Counted from the stretch's first letter, positions 1-9,186 are shown. The stretch: DNA of 64,000 bases from JANQQC01 sp965262255 (GCA_965262255.1 OZ253505.1:1984001-2048000), one strand, 5' to 3'. Notes: generated from the letters alone by a model not told the origin. Numbers and translations: made by a program.

Positions 1-251
1 GTCGATTCTACTACCTTTCTGAATGTAGAAAGAAGCAAATCAGTCTGTTTCTCGATTTTTCGAACTTCCGTTCGCTCCAAAGCCGCTTCAGTTTCAAGGG
101 ATTCTCGTACACAATCCTTGATCTTGCGGAATTTCAGTACTGTACCAAATTCCGCTATGTCCTTCTCGGCAAGAGATAAAATTTCAGTTTTCTGATCGTC
201 AGGAAAACCGTCAATCCACTCGTCTAAGGAGATTCCTTCTTTTTCAGCCAC
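1..251 (-). CDS. Hypothetical protein, C-terminus cut by window edge
   Basis: An open reading frame on the minus strand runs from a GTG at 251 off the left edge, giving at least 83 codons without a stop. The visible part is rich in charged residues, starts V-A-E-K-E-G-I-S-L-D-E-W and looks largely helical. It matches no family I recognise. An in-frame stop lies upstream near 300, so the start must be between there and 251. It follows sdhA on the same strand after about 157 bp, where sdhB would be expected in many alphaproteobacteria, but it lacks the cysteine clusters of SdhB. Function unknown. Confidence 0.45.
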   Translation of the reverse strand, partial: MAEKEGISLDEWIDGFPDDQKTEILSLAEKDIAEFGTVLKFRKIKDCVRESLETEAALERTEVRKIEKQTDLLLSTFRKVVES

Positions 252-408
252 TAGACAATCTTCAATAAGTAATTTTGTCGAAACTGATCTGGCCGTTCAC
301 AAGTTTACAATACAGATGCTGTTCTCAGTGAGGGCTTAGAGGTGTTATGTTGAAATCAACTTGAGTCAATATTCTACACAAAAGTAGACGGTCTAAGAGA
401 TGACGAAC

Positions 409-2196
409 TCAGTACACTCTGGCTTTCGGAGCAATATAGTCGATTTCGTCGGTCATAGTGAAATCGTGGACTGGGCGATAATCGATCTTAACTTTACCCG
501 CACCATCTACCCATGCCAATGTGTGCTTCATCCATTGTTCGTCATCTCGTTCGGTAAAATCTTCCCGAGCGTGCGCACCGCGACTCTCTTGTCGGTTAAC
601 CGCTGAGTTCACAGTCGAAGCAGCTTGGCAAATCAAATTATCAAATTCCAATGCCTCAACCAAATCGGTATTCCAAATCATCCCGCGATCTTTGACGTCC
701 AACTCAGGTAGGTGAGAATACACCTCTGCAATCTGATCAACGCCTTCCTGCAGTATCTCACCAGATCGAAATACCGCGCAGTTGCTTTGCATCGTTTTTT
801 GCATCGTCAGTCTCAATTCTGCTACTGACTTGTTTCCTTTCGCATTTCGATGCCTATCAAAACGCTCTATGTTTGTTTCAGTTAGCGCATCTGTTATTTC
901 TGGTTGCGAAGCGCCAGCCTCCAATGTTTCTCCACACCGCAACCCTGAAGCCCGGCCAAAGACTAACAAGTCAATTAGAGAGTTTGAACCTAGCCGATTA
1001 GCCCCATGTACGGAAACACATGCAGCCTCGCCGACTGCCATCAACCCTTCAACAATCGCATCAGGGTCATCACCTCGTTTTGTTAAAACTTCCCCATGAT
1101 AGTTTGTTGGAATACCGCCCATATTGTAATGAACGGTCGGTAATACTGGGATTGGTTGCTTAGTGACATCGACCCCCGAGAATATTTTAGCCGTTTCCGA
1201 AATACCTGGCAGTCTTTCGGCCAACGTATCTTGGGGTAAATGATCAAGATGGAGGAAAATGTGATCTTTTTCCTCTCCTACTCCGCGTCCGTCACGAATC
1301 TCCATTGTCATCGCACGCGAAACAACGTCTCTGGATGCGAGGTCTTTTGCCGACGGAGCGTAACGCTCCATAAACCGCTCACCTTCGCTATTGGTGAGGT
1401 AGCCGCCTTCGCCTCTTGCTCCCTCAGTTATCAAACATCCAGCGCCGTAGATACCTGTTGGATGAAACTGTACAAATTCCATATCTTGTAACGGTAAGCC
1501 TGCCCTAAGCACCATCGCATTACCGTCTCCAGTGCAGGTATGTGCCGAAGTACAAGAAAAATATGCCCGGCCGTATCCGCCAGTTGCCAATATAGTTTTT
1601 TGCGCTCTAAATCGATGCAGTTTGCCGTCATCCAGCTTCCATGCGGTGACACCGCGGCACACTCCGTCAGCATCCATTATCAAATCCAATGCAAAATATT
1701 CGATGAAAAATTCTGTATCGTTTTTCAGGGCTTGTCCGTATAGCGTATGTAACATTGCGTGGCCGGTTCGATCTGCGGCGGCACATGTTCGTTGCACAGG
1801 CCCTTCGCCATAATTCTTCGTCATTCCTCCGAAGGCACGTTGGTAGATTTTGCCATCGGTAGTTCGACTAAAAGGCATCCCCCAATGCTCTAGTTCGTAC
1901 ACGGCAGCTGGTGCATTACGACAGAGGTATTCGATTGAATCTTGATCGCCTAACCAATCCGACCCTTTAACAGTATCAAACATGTGCCACCGCCAGTTGT
2001 CTTCAGACATATTTCCCAAAGAAGCAGCAACGCCTCCCTGCGCCGCTACTGTATGCGAGCGGGTCGGAAAAACTTTGGTGATACACGCTGTTTTTAACCC
2101 TGCCTGAGCGGCCCCGAGGGCGGCTCGCAGGCCTGACCCCCCTGCACCTACGACAACTACGTCATAAGTATGGTCTATAAATTCGTAGGCACCCAT
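409..2196 (-). CDS. sdhA: Succinate dehydrogenase flavoprotein subunit
   Basis: SdhA is the FAD-bearing catalytic subunit of respiratory complex II; it oxidises succinate to fumarate on the cytoplasmic face of the inner membrane. The 595 residues match the family length. The N-terminal Rossmann motif GAGGSGLRAA is at about 18-27, and RSHTVAAQGG near 46-55 contains the histidine (about H48) that carries covalent FAD. The fumarate-reductase-type motifs QFHPTGIYGAG and GANRLGSNSLIDLLVFGR are present, and the C-terminus has the usual DYRPV segment. The sequence is close to the alphaproteobacterial/mitochondrial type. It is the third gene of a minus-strand sdhC-sdhD-sdhA operon, 27 bp after sdhD. 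The usual fourth gene, sdhB, does not follow. Confidence 0.98.
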   Translation of the reverse strand: MGAYEFIDHTYDVVVVGAGGSGLRAALGAAQAGLKTACITKVFPTRSHTVAAQGGVAASLGNMSEDNWRWHMFDTVKGSDWLGDQDSIEYLCRNAPAAVYELEHWGMPFSRTTDGKIYQRAFGGMTKNYGEGPVQRTCAAADRTGHAMLHTLYGQALKNDTEFFIEYFALDLIMDADGVCRGVTAWKLDDGKLHRFRAQKTILATGGYGRAYFSCTSAHTCTGDGNAMVLRAGLPLQDMEFVQFHPTGIYGAGCLITEGARGEGGYLTNSEGERFMERYAPSAKDLASRDVVSRAMTMEIRDGRGVGEEKDHIFLHLDHLPQDTLAERLPGISETAKIFSGVDVTKQPIPVLPTVHYNMGGIPTNYHGEVLTKRGDDPDAIVEGLMAVGEAACVSVHGANRLGSNSLIDLLVFGRASGLRCGETLEAGASQPEITDALTETNIERFDRHRNAKGNKSVAELRLTMQKTMQSNCAVFRSGEILQEGVDQIAEVYSHLPELDVKDRGMIWNTDLVEALEFDNLICQAASTVNSAVNRQESRGAHAREDFTERDDEQWMKHTLAWVDGAGKVKIDYRPVHDFTMTDEIDYIAPKARVY

Positions 2197-2223
2197 CTAA
2201 AAATAACTCTTGCCAATCGGCAA

Positions 2224-2628
2224 TTACGAAGAGATCCAAATCTTTACGATTGATAATGTCGCCACAACAAAAACCGTTAGAACGACAAATGTGTTGATGA
2301 TTAACAGCGCGTGTCTAGTCCCACTCTTTTGAATGTAATCTTCAATTACAACATTGAGGCCTAGTCTCATGTGATAGCAAGCCGCTGCAAGAGTAAGAAT
2401 CAACAAAGTTGCGTTGTGAATTTGGCCTACCCAATTAAGTGCTCCTTTGTAGTCCACTCCAATTAAGCTAACGAGTGAGTACAAAAGCCAAGGAAGTAGA
2501 AAAATTAAAGCGACTGCAGAAACACGTTGCCTGATATGATGACCAGTTCCAGATTTGGCTGAACCGAGTCCACGAACAGTTTTCGCGGGAGTCTGGTAAT
2601 CTCTGCTATTCACTACTCTATCCTCCAA
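2224..2628 (-). CDS. sdhD: Succinate dehydrogenase membrane anchor subunit SdhD
   Basis: A 134-residue membrane protein with three hydrophobic segments (about 38-58, 66-88 and 105-130), as expected for the SdhD anchor that with SdhC binds heme b and quinone. The segment Y-H-M-R-L-G-L-N-V-V-I-E-D-Y near 85-98 matches the conserved heme-histidine and IEDY region of alphaproteobacterial SdhD. The start overlaps the end of sdhC by 11 bp, so the two are probably translationally coupled. It lies in the sdhCDA operon. Confidence 0.95.
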   Translation of the reverse strand: MEDRVVNSRDYQTPAKTVRGLGSAKSGTGHHIRQRVSAVALIFLLPWLLYSLVSLIGVDYKGALNWVGQIHNATLLILTLAAACYHMRLGLNVVIEDYIQKSGTRHALLIINTFVVLTVFVVATLSIVKIWISS

Positions 2629-3022
2629 TCCATCTAACCACGGTCCAAAGAACTATCGAAGCCAATATAGCAAACACGAAATTAAAAATCGAAACTAAAC
2701 TTGCGACTTTAGGCGTGAAACCAATGCCCGGTCCGTCCCACAAAAGATGCCGGATGCCGTTAGCAAAATGAAACCACGCTGCAACAGAAAACAAGAAAAG
2801 CAGAGATTGTCCGGCCAGTGTATCAATCAGACCACTCACACAGTCAAATATTTCTTGACCCAGAACAAGAGCCAATATCCACACGGAGAGCCCCAATACT
2901 CCCAAATAAAGTATAACTCCGGTGAACCTGTGCGTTATAGAAGCGACCATAGTGGCGTGGAATCGCCACAACTGTAAGTGCGGAGACATAGGTCTCGGAT
3001 CATTCCAGTTATTGTCAGCCAT
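2618..3022 (-). CDS. sdhC: Succinate dehydrogenase cytochrome b556 subunit SdhC
   Basis: A 134-residue membrane protein and the first gene of the sdh operon. It starts with the family motif RPMSPHLQLWRF, followed by SITHRFTG and three membrane segments (about 30-50, 68-88 and 108-130). The signature H-F-A-N-G-I-R-H-L-L-W-D near 86-97 supplies the heme-ligating histidine. With SdhD it anchors SdhAB and forms the quinone site. The roughly 250 bp upstream before the divergent vapB-like gene must hold the operon promoter, but I cannot place one with confidence. Confidence 0.96.
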   Translation of the reverse strand: MADNNWNDPRPMSPHLQLWRFHATMVASITHRFTGVILYLGVLGLSVWILALVLGQEIFDCVSGLIDTLAGQSLLFLFSVAAWFHFANGIRHLLWDGPGIGFTPKVASLVSIFNFVFAILASIVLWTVVRWIGG

Positions 3023-3272
3023 TGGTTAGACCTAGGAGTTTCTATGTTTAAGTTAAAACATAACGACTATACACTAATTGAACTTACTTTTCTTGTGCAT
3101 TTTTGTACTCTGTTGATAATGAATGAGCAACTACGAGGCTCAGAATGAATATGAGTTCTGACAGGGAGAATTTTTGTTGCAAAAATTCCATAATCATTGT
3201 ATCAAACTTTAATATATGCGCTGAGTATATTGAGGCTGAACGTTGGCTATTAATCTTGTATGGAATTAAACA

Positions 3273-3479
3273 ATGAAAACCACGGTTACGATCGACGATG
3301 ATTTGCTGGCAAGGGCGAAAGAGTTCTCTGGAGTAACGGAAAACCCAGAGCTAATTCAGCGGGCTATAGAGTATGTAATCGCGTACGAAACGGCAGTTCT
3401 GTGTGCAGAAGAAAAGAGCGATTTCAGTGAAGTGAGGCGCACTGTTCGGCGGCTTTACGATAAAGTGGAAGACAAATAG
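3273..3479 (+). CDS. VapB-type antitoxin, apparently orphan
   Basis: A 68-residue protein beginning M-K-T-T-V-T-I-D-D-D-L-L-A-R-A-K, the N-terminal ribbon-helix-helix-like pattern of VapB (DUF2191) antitoxins, which bind DNA and neutralise a PIN-domain RNase. The C-terminal tail is basic (RRTVRRLYDK), as in toxin-binding tails. No toxin gene follows it; the next gene, 56 bp on, is a second VapB-like gene. It may be an orphan left after toxin loss, or the two may be a diverged tandem duplication. Family assignment is from motif only. Confidence 0.7.
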   Translation: MKTTVTIDDDLLARAKEFSGVTENPELIQRAIEYVIAYETAVLCAEEKSDFSEVRRTVRRLYDKVEDK

Positions 3480-3535
3480 TTCGCAGTTGGCAAAGAACTG
3501 TAGCATTTAACTATTGGCGTATAGGAGATAGTACT

Positions 3536-3733
3536 GTGAGAATGTCTGTTACCCTTGACGAAGAAATGTTGGCAAAAGCAAAAAAACTTACAAAAATCGA
3601 CAATACTCAGCAACTGATTCTTCACGCTGTTAAATCTATGACTTCCTATGAAGCAGTAAAGTACTTGATGACTTTGGGAGGTACGGAACCAGACCTACGA
3701 GCGGTACCACGTCGACGATTGGAGGTAGAGTGA
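3536..3733 (+). CDS. VapB-type antitoxin paired with truncated VapC
   Basis: A 65-residue VapB/DUF2191-like antitoxin (RMSVTLDEEMLAKAKKLT at the N-terminus). The GTG at 3536 has an AGGAG seven bases upstream, which fits better than the in-frame ATG at 3542. The stop codon is three bases before the ATG of a PIN-domain fragment, the standard vapB-vapC spacing. It resembles the preceding antitoxin, so the pair may derive from duplication. Since the toxin is truncated, this antitoxin may now have no partner. Confidence 0.7.
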   Translation: MRMSVTLDEEMLAKAKKLTKIDNTQQLILHAVKSMTSYEAVKYLMTLGGTEPDLRAVPRRRLEVE

Positions 3734-3736
3734 TTA

Positions 3737-3907
3737 ATGTCTTCCTATAAACAATTGGTTGATACATCGGTATGGATTGCTTTGTTTGAAAGAGGTAGTC
3801 GCAAGAAGACCGGAGACAACTTTTGTTTTTATAAATCTTTTGACAGGACGCTGTCCCTTCTTCTACAAAATTCTCAGAATCAGACAAATGTTGTTGCTAG
3901 AACGTAG
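3737..3907 (+). pseudogene. Truncated VapC (PIN-domain toxin) remnant
   Basis: A 56-codon frame starting 3 bp after vapB. It begins S-S-Y-K-Q-L-V-D-T-S-V-W-I-A-L-F-E-R-G, which is PIN motif 1 with the first catalytic aspartate (LVDTSVW). After about residue 21 the similarity stops and the frame ends at 3905-3907, well short of the usual 125-140 residues. The remaining acidic residues of the PIN site are absent, so the toxin should be inactive. An indel or deletion just after the GSR codons would explain this. Confidence 0.65.
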
Positions 3908-4084
3908 TGATGCTGGTAGCAAACTCTTACCCACAGAAGGTCAATATTGATCGCTCTTGTAATAAACTCGTACAAGGCTCACAAATACTTGATATGCATA
4001 GAAAACCCGCACAATTGATTGACAATCTTGCAACTAAATTAGATAATAAAACTTGTGCATCCCAAATTTTAGGAGGATCAGTCC

Positions 4085-4270
4085 ATGGAAAGTCAAGATG
4101 ATAGAAAAAAACCTCACTTTATGGAACTCAACATCTTCGAACTCGGATTGCTAGCGAGTCGAAATATTGATGATGTCATAGACGATCAGATACGCCGAGG
4201 TATAACTCCTCCGGTAGATCCGCCTATCGATATAGAGAAACGGAAAAAGTTGAAATCATCCATTGAATAA
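4085..4270 (+). CDS. Small protein coupled to zeta-type toxin, probable antitoxin
   Basis: A 61-residue protein with a strong AGGAGGA ribosome site at 4071-4077, eight bases before the ATG. It has no recognised domain; the middle (ELNIFELGLLASRNIDDVIDDQI) looks helical and the tail is proline-rich then basic. Its last codons overlap the start of the following zeta-toxin-like gene by 8 bp, so the toxin is probably translated by coupling. Position, size and overlap argue for an antitoxin or regulator. It does not resemble the epsilon antitoxin at sequence level, so this role is inference. Confidence 0.55.
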   Translation: MESQDDRKKPHFMELNIFELGLLASRNIDDVIDDQIRRGITPPVDPPIDIEKRKKLKSSIE

Positions 4271-4886
4271 AGAGTTTGAGCCTTCCTTTACCCTGCTGGC
4301 TGGCCCGAATGGGGCAGGTAAAAGTACTTTCTATCGTACTTTGACTGAATTGGGCTTTTGTGCTGGGAAGTTTATAAATCCCGACGAAATAGCTGTTCGC
4401 TTCTTTAAGGAAGGAAAAATTAGAGAACAGCAGGTAGACTTTCGTTCTGGACGAGAAGCTCTCAGACAGGTTTCAGAGTATATAACAAGTCAGGTAGATT
4501 TTTCGCGTGAGTCAACATTGTCTGGACATGAGATACTTAGGAGTATAGAACGTGCGAAGGAGGCAGGTTTCGAGACAAACTTAATATTTATAGGACTTAA
4601 TAGCGTCGAACTGTCGATTCATAGAGTTGCAACGCGAGTTGCATCGGGCGGACACAATGTTCCAATGGATTCTGTTAGAAGACGATACGAAAAGTCTATC
4701 AGAAATGCCGCGAAGGCTTGTCGATTAGTTGATAATGTAATTTTTTTTGATAACTCATCAGATAAAGGGTACTATCCGTTGGCGAAGGTTATATCTGGAC
4801 GAATAATATGGCTTAGCTGCGAGCGTCGCGACTGGCTGAACAAGGTACTCAAAGAATGGACTCCGATAGTTAAAGAAGACAAATAG
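4263..4886 (+). CDS. Zeta-toxin-like P-loop kinase
   Basis: A 207-residue P-loop protein with Walker A GPNGAGKS at about 14-21, followed by NPDEIA near 39-44 and RSGREALRQVSE, the layout of the zeta toxin/COG4185 family. Members phosphorylate UDP-N-acetylglucosamine or related small molecules; the true substrate here is unknown. Start codon is TTG at 4263, inside the end of the upstream small gene (8-bp overlap). The SRESTLSG segment near 82-88 is the expected substrate-side region. Together with the upstream gene it forms a likely toxin-antitoxin pair. Confidence 0.8.
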   Translation: MNKEFEPSFTLLAGPNGAGKSTFYRTLTELGFCAGKFINPDEIAVRFFKEGKIREQQVDFRSGREALRQVSEYITSQVDFSRESTLSGHEILRSIERAKEAGFETNLIFIGLNSVELSIHRVATRVASGGHNVPMDSVRRRYEKSIRNAAKACRLVDNVIFFDNSSDKGYYPLAKVISGRIIWLSCERRDWLNKVLKEWTPIVKEDK

Positions 4887-4977
4887 ACTTTGGAAAAAAA
4901 GCAATGCGACCAAACAAACCGTATTCTAGTTGCGCACGATACATGTGATCTATAAATTCTTGATTAGGACATTCACA

Positions 4978-6750
4978 ATGAACTGGGTTAGTTTTCCAGT
5001 AGTTTCGCTTACGATACTGATATCTGCTTGTATCACATCAAGCGCTCCGCGTATTGTCATTGATGATCCAGAACCGAAGTCTGAAACCTATCTGATTCCA
5101 GCTAGTGAAGTTGAGGCTGCGTATGAGAAACTAACTTTCTCAGCATACCCTGCCTTAGAGGCCCGTAACAAGGATATCCCCGCTCGTTCATGGCCAACGA
5201 TAACCCCTGAGGCAATCAGTTCCCGTGCGAGGGAAGCACAACGTATTCAAGAGATGATCAGTGACTCTGACCTTAAAGGTGACGGCCAAGCTATCCTGAC
5301 AAGATTACTTAACAGTTTTATTCACGCCGACGCTTTTGATACCTCCCGTATTCCGTTCACGGGAGACTCCGGCTTTCATACAAGTCCAATTCATGCCGCA
5401 ATGCAAGTTCGCATAAAGAACGCCGAAGAAGCATGGGCTTGGATCGAACGCCTAAATGATTTGCCGCGATATTTTTCGGAACACACTATCAATATGAAAC
5501 GCGGAATTAGGACAGGTTGGGCGGCGTATTCCGATCCATTAGCGACAGTGACGCAGCAAGTTCAAGAACAAGCCCAAAAAGAAATTGCCGATAGCATTTT
5601 GTATTCGCCGTTCACGAGTCTCCCTGACTCAATTTCTGACGAAGAATCAATGGATTTAAAGGCTGCGGGAAGTCGAGCAGTGTTTCGCGCTATTCAAGCA
5701 TACAGGGACATGCATACATTCTTGTTAGAGGAGTACGCACCAAACGCACGGTCAAGACCGGGAATTGCATCACTTCCGCGGGGACGCGAGGCGTACGCTA
5801 TTGCTGTTGAACATCACACTGCGGGCGCAGGCTATTCAGTCGAGGAAATTCATCAGTTAGGTTTGCAAGAAGTCGCTAGAATTCGCTCCGATATGAACGC
5901 CATTATCCGCGAAACAGGATTTGATGGTTCGTTTGCTGATTTTGTAAGTTTTCTAAGAACGGATCCTCAGTTTTATGCCGAGTCTGCCCAAGAACTTATT
6001 CAAATTGCATCTGCTATTTCCAAACGACTTGACGCGATCTTACCACGGTACTTTAATGTACTCCCGAGACTTCCTTATGGAGTCGAAGCCGTGCCGATGT
6101 CGATAGCGCCAGGTTATACGACTGGAAGATATTTGTTAGGTGATGCAAAGTTAGGGAGAGCCGGGACGTATTGGGTGAACACTTACGCGCTAGATCAGCG
6201 GCCACTTTACCAACTTCCCGCTTTGTCTGCACATGAAGCGGTCCCAGGTCATCACTTGCAAATTGCTTTAGCGCAAGAAATGGAGAATAGACCTCAGTAT
6301 CGAACAAACTATTACGCTACTGCGTTTGGCGAAGGATGGGGGTTGTACGCGGAACGAATAGCGGGTGAGGCAGGAATCTACACGACTCCGTATGAACGTT
6401 TTGGCGCTTTGTCGTATGAGATGTGGCGTGCCTGTCGGCTCGTAGCAGATACGGGTCTTCATCATTATGATTGGAGCCGTGACAGAGCGGAGCAATGTTT
6501 TAAAGAAAATACTGCACTCGCTCCGCATAATATTAAAACGGAAGTAACGCGATACATCGGTTGGCCGGGTCAAGCGACAGCCTATAAGATTGGAGAACTT
6601 AAAATCCGTGAATTAAGAAACCGGGCTGAGACAGCTTTTGGGGATGACTTTGACATTCGAGAGTTTCATGACGTTTTACTAGGGGCTGGTTCGTTACCAA
6701 TGGATCGATTAGAAATACGTATTGATGACTGGATTTCTAAAGAAGAGTAG
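4978..6750 (+). CDS. DUF885 family lipoprotein, putative metallopeptidase-like
   Basis: About 590 residues. I choose the ATG at 4978 over the upstream in-frame ATG at 4930 because it begins a clean lipoprotein signal peptide (M-N-W-V-S-F-P-V-V-S-L-T-I-L-I-S-A-C, lipobox ISAC). The mature protein is DUF885-like, with the hallmark S-A-H-E-A-V-P-G-H-H-L-Q near residue 420, followed by FGEGWGLYAE and a C-terminal GWPGQATAYKIG block. The HExxxGHH histidines and glutamate suggest a zinc hydrolase fold; substrates of the family are largely unknown. Likely anchored in the envelope. It sits alone between the zeta-toxin locus and the amidotransferase gene. Confidence 0.85.
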   Translation: MNWVSFPVVSLTILISACITSSAPRIVIDDPEPKSETYLIPASEVEAAYEKLTFSAYPALEARNKDIPARSWPTITPEAISSRAREAQRIQEMISDSDLKGDGQAILTRLLNSFIHADAFDTSRIPFTGDSGFHTSPIHAAMQVRIKNAEEAWAWIERLNDLPRYFSEHTINMKRGIRTGWAAYSDPLATVTQQVQEQAQKEIADSILYSPFTSLPDSISDEESMDLKAAGSRAVFRAIQAYRDMHTFLLEEYAPNARSRPGIASLPRGREAYAIAVEHHTAGAGYSVEEIHQLGLQEVARIRSDMNAIIRETGFDGSFADFVSFLRTDPQFYAESAQELIQIASAISKRLDAILPRYFNVLPRLPYGVEAVPMSIAPGYTTGRYLLGDAKLGRAGTYWVNTYALDQRPLYQLPALSAHEAVPGHHLQIALAQEMENRPQYRTNYYATAFGEGWGLYAERIAGEAGIYTTPYERFGALSYEMWRACRLVADTGLHHYDWSRDRAEQCFKENTALAPHNIKTEVTRYIGWPGQATAYKIGELKIRELRNRAETAFGDDFDIREFHDVLLGAGSLPMDRLEIRIDDWISKEE

Positions 6751-6802
6751 AGAAAGGGTCTTTGCATTGATAGCAGGTTCGTCCCATCTCCGGGCCTAGA
6801 CT

Positions 6803-7516
6803 ATGATACTGACGATACTTTGCGTAGGAGAAGCTCCTATTGAGATAAGGAGAGATTTCCCTTCCTATACCACTATGTTTCAGTCACTTCTTTCTCAGTC
6901 GGATGCCGACTTGGAATTCAAGTCGATATCTATTGTGGATGGAGACGAATTGCCAGATCCGGCGACACTAGAAGCGACACTGATCACCGGTTCTCCCGCG
7001 AGTGTGTATGAGTCTGAGCAGTGGATTTCTGAATTACGTGACTTTGTTCGATGGAGTGCGGCAGAGTCTGTTCCCCAAATCGGGGTGTGTTTCGGTCATC
7101 AGATTATTGCCCAAGCCTTAGGCGGTCACGTGGCTAAATCAGATAAAGGATGGGGTGTAGGTCGCCATGAATACAACTTACTGAATCAAGCCCATTGGTT
7201 TTCCGATGATAGACCAAACAAGATAGCGTTAGCTGTCAGCCACCAAGACCAAGTTATAGCGCCACCCGTAGGTGCTGTTTCGGTAATGTCTTCAGATTTT
7301 ACGCCTTATGCAGGGCTATGGTACCAAAATGCTCCTATTATTAGTGTCCAAGGACATCCCGAGTTCACAAAAGAATTTGCGACGGCATTGTATACTGCTC
7401 GAGCTGATCGCATAGAAGGGGTTTCAAAAGCGATCGAATCGCTTGAATTACCGTTAGACAATACCCCTATTGCTGACTGGATGATTAGATTTCTAAATTC
7501 CTCGAGTAAGGCCTAA
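6803..7516 (+). CDS. Class I glutamine amidotransferase (GMP-synthase-like)
   Basis: A 237-residue stand-alone GATase1 domain. The nucleophile elbow GVCFGHQ puts the catalytic cysteine at C96; VQGHPEF supplies H185 and E187. TGSPASVYE near 62-70 forms the oxyanion region. Such proteins release ammonia from glutamine, and the acceptor for this stand-alone type (guaA-like, but lacking the synthetase part) cannot be told from sequence. Its neighbours are a DUF885 lipoprotein and a phosphohexomutase on the same strand; gaps of 52 and 44 bp allow co-transcription. Confidence 0.85.
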   Translation: MILTILCVGEAPIEIRRDFPSYTTMFQSLLSQSDADLEFKSISIVDGDELPDPATLEATLITGSPASVYESEQWISELRDFVRWSAAESVPQIGVCFGHQIIAQALGGHVAKSDKGWGVGRHEYNLLNQAHWFSDDRPNKIALAVSHQDQVIAPPVGAVSVMSSDFTPYAGLWYQNAPIISVQGHPEFTKEFATALYTARADRIEGVSKAIESLELPLDNTPIADWMIRFLNSSSKA

Positions 7517-7560
7517 GATATCCTACCATTAACCTCAATTTCTTACCTAAACTAATTTAT

Positions 7561-9078
7561 ATGTTGCCAAAACCACTTGCTGAAATTCCAACTGGTACAG
7601 TTGAATTTGAAACTCTTCCCCTCGTTAAGCCAACGGGGTTTCGCGAATACGATGCCCGCTGGTGGTTTAATGGTATCGGTGCAACCAAACCACCTGAACT
7701 CAATCTAGAGGGCGTAAAGGCCGTCGGTTTGGGAATGGCGACAGTTTTTCATGAACTAGTCATGAAACCTAGAGTTGTTACCGGACATGATTTTCGTTTT
7801 ATCTCTTCAAATGTAAAGAACGCATTGATTCTGGGTCTCATGCAGGGCGGGTGCGAGGTTATTGATATAGGCTTAGCGCTTAGTCCAATGGTCTATTGGG
7901 CGCAGTTCGAGCTGGATGTTCCGTGTTGCGCTATGGTTACAGCCTCGCATAATGAAAACGGTTGGACTGGAGTGAAAATGGGGGCAAACCCTCCATTGAC
8001 GTTTGGATTCGAGGAAATGAATCGGTTGAAAGAGGTTGTATTGAATGCGTATTTTAAACTGCGGTCGGGTGGTTCCCTTGAAACTATTCATGGGCTAAAA
8101 GAAAAGTACATTGCGAGTGTCGCGAAAGGTGTAAAATTGAATCGCTCGTTCAAAGTCGTTGCCGCGTGTGGAAATGGAACAGCAGGAGTCTTTGCTCCGC
8201 AGGCGTTAAGGGCAATGGGAGCAGAAGTTATTGAACTTGACTGTGACTTAGATTGGTCATTTCCGAAATACAATCCCAACCCTGAAGACTCTGTAATGCT
8301 CAAGGCAATAGCTGAAGCTGTTATCGCCAATGGTGCTGACATCGGAATGGGGTTTGACGGGGACGGAGATAGATGTGGGATCGTTGATGAGAAAGGTGAG
8401 GAGATTTTTGCCGATAAGATTGGATTGATGCTTGCGAGAGATTTATCCAATCAATACAAAGGCGCTCGATTTGTCGTAGACGTGAAATCAACAGGGCTAT
8501 TTGAAACAGATCCGATTCTTCGCGAGAATGGTGCGACGGTGGATTATTACAAGACAGGACATTCTTACATCAAGCGTCGAACAACGGACTTGGATGCTCT
8601 TGCCGGGTTTGAAAAATCGGGGCATTTTTTCTTTAGACCTCCTATCGGGTTAGGATACGACGATGGATTGATAGCGGCGAAAGCGGTACTGGAGATGATG
8701 GATCGCAACTCTGAAAAACCATTGTCGGTTCTGAAAAGCGAACTAGGGACTGCCTTCACCTCACTTACGATGTCTCCGCATTGCGCGGATGAGATTAAAT
8801 ATGGCATCGTTGAAAAGATCGTGAAACAATACAAATCGGAACTGAAAAATAAAATCTTGGGACGGGAGGTAGTTCAAGTGAATACGGTCAACGGCGCTCG
8901 CGTAACGCTTGAAGATGGATCGTGGATACTTGTTCGAGCGTCGTCAAATAAACCGGAACTCGTGGTGGTAGTTGAATCCATGCAATCGAACCAAGATATG
9001 ATTGATTTATTCCGTAAGGAAGTTAAACCACGGCTTGCGAAGTGGGAGGAAATCGGAGCCTATAATCAAGAAATTTAA
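7561..9078 (+). CDS. Phosphomannomutase/phosphoglucomutase
   Basis: A 505-residue alpha-D-phosphohexomutase. The phosphoserine loop TASHNENG has S129; the metal loop GFDGDGDRCG has D266, D268 and D270; the sugar-binding loop GFEKSGHFFF is near 356-365; the phosphate-binding C-terminal segment RASSNKPELVVVVE is near 460. It interconverts hexose 1- and 6-phosphates for cell-surface polysaccharide synthesis. The next gene is UDP-glucose dehydrogenase on the same strand, which supports a role in nucleotide-sugar supply. ManB versus Pgm specificity cannot be decided here. Confidence 0.92.
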   Translation: MLPKPLAEIPTGTVEFETLPLVKPTGFREYDARWWFNGIGATKPPELNLEGVKAVGLGMATVFHELVMKPRVVTGHDFRFISSNVKNALILGLMQGGCEVIDIGLALSPMVYWAQFELDVPCCAMVTASHNENGWTGVKMGANPPLTFGFEEMNRLKEVVLNAYFKLRSGGSLETIHGLKEKYIASVAKGVKLNRSFKVVAACGNGTAGVFAPQALRAMGAEVIELDCDLDWSFPKYNPNPEDSVMLKAIAEAVIANGADIGMGFDGDGDRCGIVDEKGEEIFADKIGLMLARDLSNQYKGARFVVDVKSTGLFETDPILRENGATVDYYKTGHSYIKRRTTDLDALAGFEKSGHFFFRPPIGLGYDDGLIAAKAVLEMMDRNSEKPLSVLKSELGTAFTSLTMSPHCADEIKYGIVEKIVKQYKSELKNKILGREVVQVNTVNGARVTLEDGSWILVRASSNKPELVVVVESMQSNQDMIDLFRKEVKPRLAKWEEIGAYNQEI

Positions 9079-9186
9079 TAGATTAGTAGCGTTTTCGCGA
9101 TAGATAAAATGAGGTTATGCTATTGAAAATTGGTTTCGACCTCACAAATTGTGCTTGTTCCCGCTCTAACAAAAAGGGTTTAGAAA

